Assembly: GCA_964609775.1 (NCBI GenBank) | Contig: CAZSSJ010000022.1 | Coordinates: 1-13,210 of the forward strand | DNA length: 13,210 bases | Source: CAZNUP01 sp964609775 | GTDB lineage: Bacteria; Patescibacteriota; Microgenomatia; JAMCZE01 | Direction: 5' to 3' | Shown here: positions 1 through 6,155 of the stretch, piece after piece | Layout of the letters: each line of letters opens with the position of its first letter | Numbering within the stretch: the stretch's first letter is position 1 | Notes under the pieces: generated by a model | The model's input: the letters and a program-made list of their open reading frames with translations, nothing else | Told to the model about the DNA's origin: nothing | Databases searched by the model: none | Program-made: the position numbers and the translations under genes

Positions 1-76
1 TGGACAACTTGAGAAATTAAGGCTTTTGGGACACTAAATGTCCGAAGTCAGGAGGGGCTTTGGTTGCTTAGGAAGT

Positions 77-1417
77 TTATTCCTCGTCGGCGGTTTCGGT
101 GGTGTCCGGGCGGAGGCGGATCATGACGGCTTCGAAAGCGGCCAGTTGCAGATTGACGGTGATTTTGTCTCCGGTGACGGAATAGTATTTTTTGGATTCC
201 AGGATGGCTTTTGCCAGGGGGTTGCCGCTGCTGTTGGGGATGCGGCGGGTGATGACGGCGACGCCGGCCGGGCTGTGAAGCTGGGTAGCGCTGATGCCTT
301 TGAAGACGAGAGTTAGGGAGTGAGGTGAAGCGGTGAAGTTGCCGATGACAGTGCGGACGGAATTTTCGGGAGTGTTGATGGCGGAAACGGCGTCAAAAGA
401 GGCGGTTTTGGAGGCGGAGAGCATCTGGCCGTTGAGAGTGCCATAGTAGCGGTAGACGTGCCAGACGGAACGAGGCTGACTATTTGCGTTCAGGAGACCA
501 TCGAGGGAGTTGTTAAAGCAATCACTGGAACTTTGCTCTGATCCTTCCAGCCAGCAGGTGCGGCTAAAGGAGATTAGGGCAGTGCGTTCGGCCTGGGCGA
601 GATAGGTGACGACGGCGCCGGGCTTAAAAGCATAGTTTGCCGAGATGGCCTCGTTGACTTCAAGTTCCATGGGGCCGACGCCTTTTTCGGCGATTAAATC
701 CTGGGCAATTTTGACGTGGTTTTCAATTTGGTGGAGGTCATTGTCGGTGTTTTCGTGCCAGCTGAGGATGTTAGGCAGAACGTTCTCCTTCTTGGCAAAG
801 GTGAGGAATTTGTCCAACCAGTCACGGCTGAACCAGGTCATCGAAGGACCGACGATGACGGCATTGGGGTCGACAGAGCGGAGAGACTTGTGAGCAGCTT
901 TCCACATTTGCAGGTATTGGTCGAAGCTGCGGCGCCAGAAATCCTGGTTGTCCGGCTCGTTCCAGATGTCCCAACGGACGGAGAGATTATGGTCGCGAAC
1001 ATATTTTGCCTGGTCCTTAGTGTAGGTTTTCCAGGCACTGCAGTCGCCGTTATCACAGGGCCAGTGGTTGGATTTCTTGTAGGTGGCGTATTTGTCAGGC
1101 AATTCGGCTTCGATAGTGAGACCAAGGCTTTGAAAGTAGGAGTAGTAGTCGGGCAGGTTGTAGACGGGGTCGCGGATGGTTTGGAGTTTTAAGGGGGAGA
1201 CCAAATTGATTCGCGGGCCGGTGGGAGTCAGACTATGGAGGATGGCGGCGGCTTTGTGGGTGACCGGGCCGGTGGGGGCGGAGAGATCAATGACAATTTT
1301 TTCCGCGTCAGTTTTGGCGCTGGTCTGGGGATTTTGGTTTTGTTGGGAGAGATTAAAAGTCAGGAGGGCGACGATTATGAGAAGAAAGAGGGCGAGAAAA
1401 GGGAAAGCTTTAGACAT
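77..1417 (-). CDS. Membrane-anchored GH39-like glycoside hydrolase
   Basis: Likely a retaining glycoside hydrolase of the GH39/clan GH-A type acting outside the cell; the substrate cannot be read from the sequence. Residues 5-21 are a hydrophobic signal anchor followed by a polar Q/N-rich linker. The (beta/alpha)8-like region covers about residues 65-330. The strand-4 motif WNEPD at 152-156 puts the acid/base Glu at 154, and LEVNE at 252-256 supplies the likely nucleophile (E253 or E256). The C-terminal part (about 335-436) looks like the beta-sandwich domain common in such enzymes. The 446-aa length is normal for the class. The start is the ATG next to a predicted promoter, with no Shine-Dalgarno. 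The gene is divergent from the DNA ligase. GH39 versus a related GH-A family (GH5, GH51, GH79) is not certain. Confidence 0.75.
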   Translation of the reverse strand: MSKAFPFLALFLLIIVALLTFNLSQQNQNPQTSAKTDAEKIVIDLSAPTGPVTHKAAAILHSLTPTGPRINLVSPLKLQTIRDPVYNLPDYYSYFQSLGLTIEAELPDKYATYKKSNHWPCDNGDCSAWKTYTKDQAKYVRDHNLSVRWDIWNEPDNQDFWRRSFDQYLQMWKAAHKSLRSVDPNAVIVGPSMTWFSRDWLDKFLTFAKKENVLPNILSWHENTDNDLHQIENHVKIAQDLIAEKGVGPMELEVNEAISANYAFKPGAVVTYLAQAERTALISFSRTCWLEGSEQSSSDCFNNSLDGLLNANSQPRSVWHVYRYYGTLNGQMLSASKTASFDAVSAINTPENSVRTVIGNFTASPHSLTLVFKGISATQLHSPAGVAVITRRIPNSSGNPLAKAILESKKYYSVTGDKITVNLQLAAFEAVMIRLRPDTTETADEE

Positions 1418-1425
1418 GTATTTTA

Positions 1426-1476
1426 AGAGTAGGAGGGACAGTCTTTCTTGTCAAGTGGGAGTGGTGAGATTAAAAT
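1426..1476. promoter_or_regulatory. Bidirectional promoter with overlapping -35 boxes
   Basis: On the plus strand TTGTCA (1448-1453), a 17-nt spacer and TAAAAT (1471-1476) lead to an ATG at 1484, 8 nt past the -10. On the minus strand TTGACA (1449-1454), a 17-nt spacer and TACTCT (1431 down to 1426) lead to the ATG at 1417, 9 nt past the -10. The -35 boxes occupy the same 7 bp, TTGTCAA/TTGACAA, one on each strand. The plus promoter matches consensus 5/6 and 5/6. The minus one has a perfect -35 and a weak -10 (3/6). Both predicted transcription starts fall on or next to the start codon. Confidence 0.6.
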
Positions 1477-1483
1477 GAGGGAC

Positions 1484-3361
1484 ATGACTTTCAAAAAATT
1501 GGCGGGATATTTTGAGAAGTTGGAATCGACGGCATCGAGAAATTCCATGGTGGAGATTTTGGCTCGCCTGTTCGGCGAAGCGAGCCCGGCAGAGATTGGA
1601 CAGATTGTCTATCTGACGCAGGGGAGAGTGGCGCCGTTTTTTGAACCGGTGGAGTTCGGGATGGCAGAGAAGATGGTCCTGCGGGCTTTGGCACAAGCTT
1701 ATGAAGTGGATCTGGAGAGGGTGGCGGGGGAATTTAAGAAGAGTGGTGACTTAGGAGTGGTGGCGGAAGCGCTGGCTAAGGGGAATCGGGGAAATAAGGG
1801 AGCTCAGGTTAATCAGGTGTTTGAAAAGCTTTACGAAATTACTCAGGCGGGTGGAGAGGGATCGGTCGAGAAGAAGGTCACGCTGCTATGCGAGATTTTG
1901 AAAAGCGTTGATTCGCTGTCAGCGAGATTTGTGGCCAGAATTCCTGTCGACAAGATGCGGCTGGGGTTTTCGGATATGACCGTTTTAGACGCATTGTCGT
2001 GGATGGTTGACGGGAGTAAGAAAAATAAAGCGGCGATTGAAGCGGCTTATAATATTCGGCCGGATTTGGGGGAGATGGCGAAAAAGATAAAGATCGGGGG
2101 AATCAGGGGAATCAGGGGAATCAGGCCAAAGGCGGGGACGCCGATTCTGGTCATGCGAGCGGAGAGACTGACGAGCGCCGGAGAGATTTTGGAGAAAGCG
2201 GGCAACCCCACTTCGCCTAAAGGCTCCGCGGGGCGAGTGGCCGTCGAGCCGAAGTTGGATGGGTTGAGGCTGCAGTTGCACTTTAAGAGGGGGGTGAAGG
2301 AGATTGTTGAGAAAAGTGCGGAGGTAAGGATTAGGGAAATCAGGGAACTGGGGGATATCAGGGAGAAGAAAAAGGCGGCAGTGGAGCTGTTTAGCCGAGG
2401 ACTGGAGAACGTGACAGCGATGTATCCGGACATCGTGGCGGCGGCGGAGAAAGAATTTGGGCAAAGAGAACAGGGCAAAGGGCAAAGGGTTGATGAGGTG
2501 ATTTTGGATGGGGAGGCGATTGGCTTTGACCCAAAAACGGGAAAATTTTTGCCGTTTCAGGAGACGGTGCAGAGAAAGAGGAAATATGACATTCCCGAGT
2601 TTGCCAAGAATGTGCCGCTTCGGTATGTGGTGTTTGATTGTTTGTATTTGAATGGGGAGAGTTTGATTGACAAGCCATATCTTGAGAGGCAGAGGATTTT
2701 GGGGAAAGTGTTGGGAAATCAGGGAACTGAGGGAACTAAGGGGGATCAGGGGCACGGGGAGAAGACAATAGTGGCGGCGGAGATGACGGTGGTGGAGAAA
2801 GCGGGGGATTTGGAAAAATTGTTTGGGGGTTATTTGAAAAAAGGACTTGAGGGCATTATGGCGAAGAAATTGGACGGAGTTTATCAGGCTGGGGCACGGG
2901 GATGGAACTGGATTAAGCTCAAGGGTTCGTATACCGAGAAACTGGCGGACACAGTCGATGCGGTGGTTATGGGCATCGATTATGGTCAAGGAAAAAGAAA
3001 CGCCTTCGGAGTGGGGGCGTTTCTCATTGGCGTCTACGACGCCAAGAGCGACACATTTAAAACAATATCGAAAGTGGGGACGGGGTTGACGGATCAAGAA
3101 TGGAAGGAGCTAGCAGCTAGGAGTGAGCAGCTAGGATTGGAAGAAAAGCCGAAGAATTATGATGTTAACAAGATTATGAATGTGGATGTGTGGATGAGGC
3201 CAGAGCTCGTTGGGGAGTTTAAAGCGGACGAGCTGACCAAGTCGCCGATGCACACAGCCGGATTTGCCCTGCGGTTTCCGAGACTGGTTCGGTGGCGGGA
3301 GAAGAAGGCGGAGGATACAACGACAGTCGGGGAGCTCGTGAAGCTTAAGAAGCTGAAGTGA
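1484..3361 (+). CDS. lig: ATP-dependent DNA ligase, archaeal/eukaryal type
   Basis: Seals nicked DNA through a ligase-AMP intermediate, using ATP. Residues 1-200 match the N-terminal DNA-binding domain. The nucleotidyltransferase domain has EPKLDGLR at 255-262 (adenylated Lys257, motif I), LDGEAIGFD at 341-349 (motif III), LEGIMAKK at 455-462 (motif IV) and WIKLKG at 476-481 (motif V). The OB-fold follows to the end, with HTAGFALRFPR at 590-600. I chose ATG 1484 because it sits 8 nt after a good -10 box; ATG 1475 and TTG 1448 are in frame, but the latter overlaps the -35 box. At 625 aa it is longer than most archaeal homologues. The excess lies in Gly/Arg/Gln-rich insertions made of 9-bp and 7-bp DNA repeats (about residues 99-110, 203-214, 282-293, 326-334, 411-424, 542-551), plus an NPTSPKGSAG stretch just before motif I. 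The family is clear; whether it is the replicative ligase is unknown. Confidence 0.93.
   Translation: MTFKKLAGYFEKLESTASRNSMVEILARLFGEASPAEIGQIVYLTQGRVAPFFEPVEFGMAEKMVLRALAQAYEVDLERVAGEFKKSGDLGVVAEALAKGNRGNKGAQVNQVFEKLYEITQAGGEGSVEKKVTLLCEILKSVDSLSARFVARIPVDKMRLGFSDMTVLDALSWMVDGSKKNKAAIEAAYNIRPDLGEMAKKIKIGGIRGIRGIRPKAGTPILVMRAERLTSAGEILEKAGNPTSPKGSAGRVAVEPKLDGLRLQLHFKRGVKEIVEKSAEVRIREIRELGDIREKKKAAVELFSRGLENVTAMYPDIVAAAEKEFGQREQGKGQRVDEVILDGEAIGFDPKTGKFLPFQETVQRKRKYDIPEFAKNVPLRYVVFDCLYLNGESLIDKPYLERQRILGKVLGNQGTEGTKGDQGHGEKTIVAAEMTVVEKAGDLEKLFGGYLKKGLEGIMAKKLDGVYQAGARGWNWIKLKGSYTEKLADTVDAVVMGIDYGQGKRNAFGVGAFLIGVYDAKSDTFKTISKVGTGLTDQEWKELAARSEQLGLEEKPKNYDVNKIMNVDVWMRPELVGEFKADELTKSPMHTAGFALRFPRLVRWREKKAEDTTTVGELVKLKKLK
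1782..1817 (+). repeat. 9-bp degenerate tandem repeat inside ligase gene, tract 1
   Basis: About four units of a nonamer close to AATCAGGGA (AATCGGGGA, AATAAGGGA, GCTCAGGTT, AATCAGG). It encodes GNRGNKGAQVNQ in the N-terminal domain, with codon phase AAT-CAG-GGA. Confidence 0.6.
2092..2125 (+). repeat. 9-bp tandem repeat inside ligase gene, tract 2
   Basis: The cleanest tract: GATCGGGGG, AATCAGGGG, AATCAGGGG, AATCAGG. It encodes a triple Gly-Ile-Arg (residues 206-214), read as ATC-AGG-GGA, a different codon phase from tract 1. Confidence 0.85.
2329..2364 (+). repeat. 9-bp tandem repeat inside ligase gene, tract 3
   Basis: Four units: GATTAGGGA, AATCAGGGA, ACTGGGGGA, TATCAGGGA. They encode RIREIRELGDIRE, shortly after motif I, in the ATC-AGG-GAA phase. 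Confidence 0.75.
2459..2486 (+). repeat. 7-bp tandem repeat inside ligase gene
   Basis: Four heptamers: GGGCAAA, GAGAACA, GGGCAAA, GGGCAAA, then a partial GGG. They encode GQREQGKGQR just before motif III, probably a surface loop. Confidence 0.7.
2716..2751 (+). repeat. 9-bp tandem repeat inside ligase gene, tract 4
   Basis: Four units: AAATCAGGG, AACTGAGGG, AACTAAGGG, GGATCAGGG. They encode NQGTEGTKGDQG between motifs III and IV, in the AAT-CAG-GGA phase. Confidence 0.8.
3110..3137 (+). repeat. 7-bp CTAGSAG-type repeat inside ligase OB-fold region
   Basis: Four heptamers: CTAGCAG, CTAGGAG, TGAGCAG, CTAGGAT. They are part of the codons for ELAARSEQLG. The same heptamer type recurs between genes at 4787-4814. 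Confidence 0.65.
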
Positions 3362-3376
3362 TTTAGGGAACTTGAG

Positions 3377-3958
3377 TTAGACGAGGTTGCCGAGAGAGGT
3401 GATGGCGAGAATCCCCAGGAAGTTGAGAAAGAAGGTTAAAAGGAAAAAGTTCTTCGGTTTAAATTTGATTAAGCCCAAAATGGTGATGCCGAGTTCGTCG
3501 GGGAGAGGGGAAGCGATGACAACAGCAGCAAGGATGGTTAAGGGAAGATGGAGAAGGGAGCTTTGGAGCAGGTGGTGGGGAAGATTTCTGGTGAAAGGTG
3601 AAGTGAGAAGTTCCAGGTCAACGATGACGTCATCACGGATGAATTTCAGGATAAGACCGTCAGCAAAAGCCGTCCCCACGGCGGCAACGGCAGAAACGAT
3701 TAGAGGATGGTGATTTTGGCCCAGGACAAAGAGGGTGATGGTGGCGACGGCGGAAGTGAAGATGGAGGAGAAAAAGAAGCCGGCGACGAGGGCGGCGAGG
3801 AGGAAACCAGCTCCCTGGCTGAACTCGATGAGTTGGTGGATCCAACGGGATTCGAGGAGGATGATAGCGGCAATCAGGCTTAGGGCAAAGAGAAGGGAGT
3901 GGAAAATGACCCGACGGGCTTTTTTGGGGGGGATCGGGGAAGTGAGGGAATTTGTCAT
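3377..3958 (-). CDS. Small polytopic membrane protein of unknown function
   Basis: A 193-aa integral membrane protein. After a polar N-terminus with KKARR (residues 12-16, positive-inside), hydrophobic segments lie at about 18-35, 50-83, 87-105, 138-150 and 172-190. The segment with PLPDELGITILGL (about 151-163) followed by a final hydrophobic helix recalls the end of VTT/DedA-like proteins, but I cannot confirm membership. It is convergent with the ligase, leaving only 15 nt between the stop codons and no visible terminator. On the minus strand a TATCAT hexamer lies 19 nt before the ATG, without a good -35 box. Function not assigned. Confidence 0.75.
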   Translation of the reverse strand: MTNSLTSPIPPKKARRVIFHSLLFALSLIAAIILLESRWIHQLIEFSQGAGFLLAALVAGFFFSSIFTSAVATITLFVLGQNHHPLIVSAVAAVGTAFADGLILKFIRDDVIVDLELLTSPFTRNLPHHLLQSSLLHLPLTILAAVVIASPLPDELGITILGLIKFKPKNFFLLTFFLNFLGILAITSLGNLV

Positions 3959-4015
3959 GTTTGGGAATGGTTGGTGATGATAGAATGGTGGCGTTAATTA
4001 TCTTAGCAGAATTTT

Positions 4016-4531
4016 ATGAAGCTTGTCGTTGGGCTTGGGAATCCAGGAGAAAAGTTTAAAATGAACCGGCATAATGTGGGGAAAGTGTTTGTCAGGGAAT
4101 TTGGGGATGTTGGGGGTTTTAGAGTGTTTGAAACAAATTGTTTTATGAATGAGAGCGGGAGGTGGGTGGCGGAGAAGATGAAGGAAATTTGGGGCAGGGA
4201 TTGGTCTAGTTCGGCAAATTTGTCTAATTTGGTGATTGTTCATGACGACCTGGACCTTCCCCTGGGGCAGTTTAAGATTCAATTTGGGGTGGGGCCAAAA
4301 GTTCACAATGGGGTCAATTCAATTGAAGAGGCGTTGGGGGCAAAGCCCTTCGGCCTGGCTCAGGGTAAAGATTTTTGGAGGGTGCGGATTGGGGTGGATG
4401 CAAGAAAAAAGGGAGAAGGGAGAAGGGAGAAGGGAGAAGAGTACGTGCTGGAGGATTTTACAAAAGAGGAAATGAAAGTTCTGGAAGAGGTTTTTCCGAA
4501 GATTCGGGAAGAACTACGGAAGTGTTTATGA
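4016..4531 (+). CDS. pth: Peptidyl-tRNA hydrolase, shortened core
   Basis: Releases peptides from peptidyl-tRNA that drops off the ribosome; cytoplasmic. GLGNPG (6-11) carries the conserved Asn9, NRHNVG (17-22) the catalytic His19, FMNESG (43-48) Asn45, VHDDLDLPLG (75-84) the conserved Asp pair, and VHNG (96-99) His97/Asn98. YVLEDFTKEE (143-152) is the usual C-terminal helix entry. At 171 aa it is below the usual 185-195. Only 25 residues separate His19 from Asn45, against roughly 47 in E. coli Pth, so one strand-loop region appears missing, and the Gly-rich loop before His97 is also reduced. Two DNA repeats add residues elsewhere: KPFGLAQGK (110-118) and GEGRREKGE (133-141). It overlaps the next gene by 4 bp (ATGA). 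No convincing promoter was found. Confidence 0.92.
   Translation: MKLVVGLGNPGEKFKMNRHNVGKVFVREFGDVGGFRVFETNCFMNESGRWVAEKMKEIWGRDWSSSANLSNLVIVHDDLDLPLGQFKIQFGVGPKVHNGVNSIEEALGAKPFGLAQGKDFWRVRIGVDARKKGEGRREKGEEYVLEDFTKEEMKVLEEVFPKIREELRKCL
4346..4365 (+). repeat. 20-bp dispersed repeat, copy 1 (in pth)
   Basis: CCCTTCGGCCTGGCTCAGGG, an imperfect palindrome with CCCT/AGGG ends. It differs at 3 of 20 positions from the copy at 11281-11300. It encodes PFGLAQG, apparently inserted between the conserved ALG and DFWRVRIG segments of Pth. Confidence 0.65.
4411..4438 (+). repeat. Perfect 7-bp tandem repeat (GGGAGAA x4) in pth
   Basis: Four identical GGGAGAA units. Three units make 7 codons, so this array keeps frame only in steps of three. 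It encodes GEGRREKGE ahead of the C-terminal helix of Pth. The lack of drift suggests a recent expansion. Confidence 0.9.
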
Positions 4532-4797
4532 AGTCGATTGGCTCAGTCATTTCCAAGATTAATCTTGACGATCGGGATAAGTATTTGTCGCGGGAGTTTC
4601 AGAAGTTTGGCATCTATTTGGCCGAGAGATTGGGGGACATGAGGCACAAAGCTCTGTATATCAAGATGGCTAAGGATGAAGATCGGCAGATTCTCTCGGA
4701 AGCGCTGTCTTTTGTTCTGGACAGTCAGGCCCGAAGTAAGGCGAGACTCTTTATGTGGAAAGTGAAGCAGCTAAAAATTAAAGGGGTTAGGAGTTAG
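4528..4797 (+). CDS. Small conserved protein of unknown function
   Basis: An 89-aa, largely helical, charged protein with no signal peptide or membrane segment. I chose the ATG at 4528 because it overlaps the pth stop as ATGA, implying translational coupling; upstream extension in this frame would only run inside pth. The stretches FGIYLAERLGDMRHKALY (27-44) and SKARLFMWKVKQLK (70-83) look like conserved core, and I recall similar small proteins in other CPR genomes, but no function is known to me. The last residues GVRS and the stop codon are contributed by a 7-bp repeat array (4787-4814). Confidence 0.72.
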   Translation: MKSIGSVISKINLDDRDKYLSREFQKFGIYLAERLGDMRHKALYIKMAKDEDRQILSEALSFVLDSQARSKARLFMWKVKQLKIKGVRS

Positions 4798-4814
4798 CAG
4801 CTAGGGGCTAGCGA
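4787..4814 (+). repeat. 7-bp tandem repeat across a stop codon
   Basis: Four heptamers: TTAGGAG, TTAGCAG, CTAGGGG, CTAGCGA. The TAG stop (4795-4797) of the 89-aa gene lies inside the array, which then runs toward the cohesin promoter. Same type as 3110-3137 in the ligase. Confidence 0.7.
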
Positions 4815-4827
4815 GAAGATTGGGGGC

Positions 4828-4857
4828 TTGCATTTTGGTTTGGAAAGCGGCTATAAA
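4828..4857 (+). promoter_or_regulatory. Promoter for cohesin-like gene 1
   Basis: TTGCAT (4828-4833), an 18-nt spacer and TATAAA (4852-4857, 5/6). The ATG at 4865 lies 8 nt after the hexamer, so the transcript would start at or next to the initiation codon. The -35 box is weak. Confidence 0.5.
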
Positions 4858-4864
4858 TATTGTA

Positions 4865-5443
4865 ATGAGAAATTCCTTGGCGTGGTTACCGATTGCATCG
4901 GGAGCTCTGGTTTTAGTTCTTTCATTGGGTCTGGCGCTTTTGACGGTGACGACCGGGGGAAGAGGTCAAAACTCCGGGGGCGGGCAGAATACGACGGCAA
5001 AGGCACAGGAAGCCGTTCCGACAATCTCCTTGACGCCGAGGGAGGGGTCGTATGATTTTTCGGCAGGTCAGAGCTATCCTGTCGGTATTGTGGTTGATTC
5101 GGGCGGGAAGAGCATTGACGGAGTCGATGTTGAGATTTCGTTTGACCCGACGAGAGTGCAGGTGACGGGGGGAAAGGTGAACCCGACGACGCTTTTTTCG
5201 GAAGTTCCCCTCAACAGTGTGGACAATGTCAAGGGAATGATTAAATTTTCGGCGCTGACGTTTGAGCCAAAAGCGGTGGCGGGAGTCGTGGGGACGTTCA
5301 GTTTTGTGCCGAAGATTAAAGGGGAAGTGAACTTTGCCTTCGTCTTTGTCCCCGGGGCGACAACAGACTCAAATATGGCTGAGCATGGAAGTGCGGTTGA
5401 TGTCCTGGGGAAGGTGGAGAGTGCGACGTACAGCTTTAAATAA
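4865..5443 (+). CDS. Membrane-anchored cohesin-like protein 1
   Basis: Residues 7-29 are a signal anchor, followed by a Gly/Gln/Asn linker (31-47). Residues 52-190 form a cohesin-like beta-sandwich: ISLTPREGSYDFSAGQSYPV, then the hallmark VDVEISFDPTRVQVTGG (87-103), and KGMIKFSALTFEP and GTFSFVPKIKGE toward the end. Cohesins bind dockerin modules, and dockerin-like proteins lie 1.3 kb downstream. ATG 4865 is preferred over the in-frame TTG 4820, which lies before the predicted promoter and adds non-signal-like residues. Without LPXTG, it is held by its N-terminal helix. It heads the surface-protein cluster. The cohesin call rests on motif pattern; related Ig-like folds are possible. Confidence 0.72.
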   Translation: MRNSLAWLPIASGALVLVLSLGLALLTVTTGGRGQNSGGGQNTTAKAQEAVPTISLTPREGSYDFSAGQSYPVGIVVDSGGKSIDGVDVEISFDPTRVQVTGGKVNPTTLFSEVPLNSVDNVKGMIKFSALTFEPKAVAGVVGTFSFVPKIKGEVNFAFVFVPGATTDSNMAEHGSAVDVLGKVESATYSFK

Positions 5444-5456
5444 ATAATAATAAGTT

Positions 5457-5492
5457 GCTTAAGTGACTTAAGGAGCTTAGGAAACTTAAGTA
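5457..5492 (+). repeat. 9-bp RCTTARGNA repeat between cohesin genes
   Basis: Four nonamers: GCTTAAGTG, ACTTAAGGA, GCTTAGGAA, ACTTAAGTA. Units are semi-palindromic, and CTTAAGT (5458-5464) pairs with ACTTAAG (5484-5490). No T-tract follows, so this is not a standard terminator. One unit sequence, GCTTAGGAA, also occurs at 66-74. Confidence 0.75.
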
Positions 5493-5504
5493 GGACGAGA
5501 GAAT

Positions 5505-6149
5505 TTGAAGAAAAGGGTTGTTTTAGTTCTGCCAGTTTTTTTTGTTTTTCTTTTTACTGCCCGGCCAGCTTGGGCGGCGTCACTGTCGTTGTCGCCGGCG
5601 TCAGTGACAAAGAATGTCGGGGAGGTTTTTACGGTGGATATTGTTTTGGACACAGCGGGGGAAGCGGTGTCGGGGGCAACGGCGATTCTGAATTATGACA
5701 CGGCGAAGCTGCAAGTTCAGGATGATGATTCGGCGGCAACGGGAGTGAACATTAAGAGCGGGCCGACACTTTCTCAGGTGCTGACGAACACGGTGGACAC
5801 GACGGCGGGAAAAATCCGGTATGATGCGGGGAATTTGGGGTCAACATTTACCGGTCGGGGGGTGCTGGCGACGATTCGCTTGAAACCGGTGGCGGCGGGG
5901 ACGGCGCAAGTGAGTTTTGTTTTTGATCCAAATTCGACGACGGACACGTCGGCGGTGGCGGCGGCTTCGGGACCAACGTCGCTTCTGGACACCGTTAACG
6001 ATGGTAACTATACGATTGATGTTGCCGGGACGGCTTCTTCTGAGAGTCTGCCGCAGACGGGGATAGTGGAAGAATCCCTTAAATTACTGTCAGGAGGCCT
6101 TTTGTTAGTCTTGGCCGCGGTCTTTTTAGTGAGGAAAGCGTACTTTTAG
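5505..6149 (+). CDS. Cohesin-like protein 2 with LPQTG sorting signal
   Basis: An exported cohesin-like protein with a sortase-type anchor. The signal peptide has KKR, a hydrophobic core and PAWA-AS (cleavage near 24/25). The cohesin-like domain covers 26-172, with VDIVLDTAGEAVSGATAIL, NYDTAKLQV and GVLATIRLKP in the expected order. LPQTG (182-186) is followed by a hydrophobic helix (193-209) and RK, the classical cell-wall sorting signal. The start is a TTG at 5505; no ATG gives a complete signal peptide. A weak purine-rich AGGACGAGAG precedes it. It is 61 nt downstream of cohesin-like gene 1 and 6 nt before the first dockerin-like gene. No sortase is in the window, so whether the LPQTG is processed is unknown. 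Confidence 0.78.
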   Translation: MKKRVVLVLPVFFVFLFTARPAWAASLSLSPASVTKNVGEVFTVDIVLDTAGEAVSGATAILNYDTAKLQVQDDDSAATGVNIKSGPTLSQVLTNTVDTTAGKIRYDAGNLGSTFTGRGVLATIRLKPVAAGTAQVSFVFDPNSTTDTSAVAAASGPTSLLDTVNDGNYTIDVAGTASSESLPQTGIVEESLKLLSGGLLLVLAAVFLVRKAYF

Positions 6150-6155
6150 ATTCTA

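Noticed and set aside
29..43. GGACA/TGTCC inverted repeat downstream of the GH39-like gene
   Set aside because: Only 5 bp and no T-tract on the minus strand, too weak for a terminator call.
716..1192. A 158-codon plus-strand frame opposite the GH39-like gene
   Set aside because: Antisense shadow; the minus-strand protein has clear catalytic motifs and a signal anchor.
1561..1586. Hairpin GGCTCGC/GCGAGCC in the ligase gene
   Set aside because: Real 7-bp inverted repeat, but it lies in coding sequence with no T-tract, and the encoded residues look like normal ligase sequence, so I do not call a terminator or regulatory site.
1985..3097. A 370-codon open frame on the minus strand opposite the ligase
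   Set aside because: It lies wholly inside a gene with all ligase motifs, has no recognisable domain, and is rich in His/Pro/Arg/Leu as expected from antisense of purine-rich codons.
4375..4527. N-terminal extension of the 89-aa protein into pth
   Set aside because: The extension is an out-of-frame reading of pth, made largely of its GGGAGAA repeat; ATG 4528 overlaps the pth stop in the usual coupling arrangement.
5457..5492. Terminator between the cohesin genes
   Set aside because: The CTTAAGT/ACTTAAG pairing comes from a 9-bp repeat array and is not followed by a T run.
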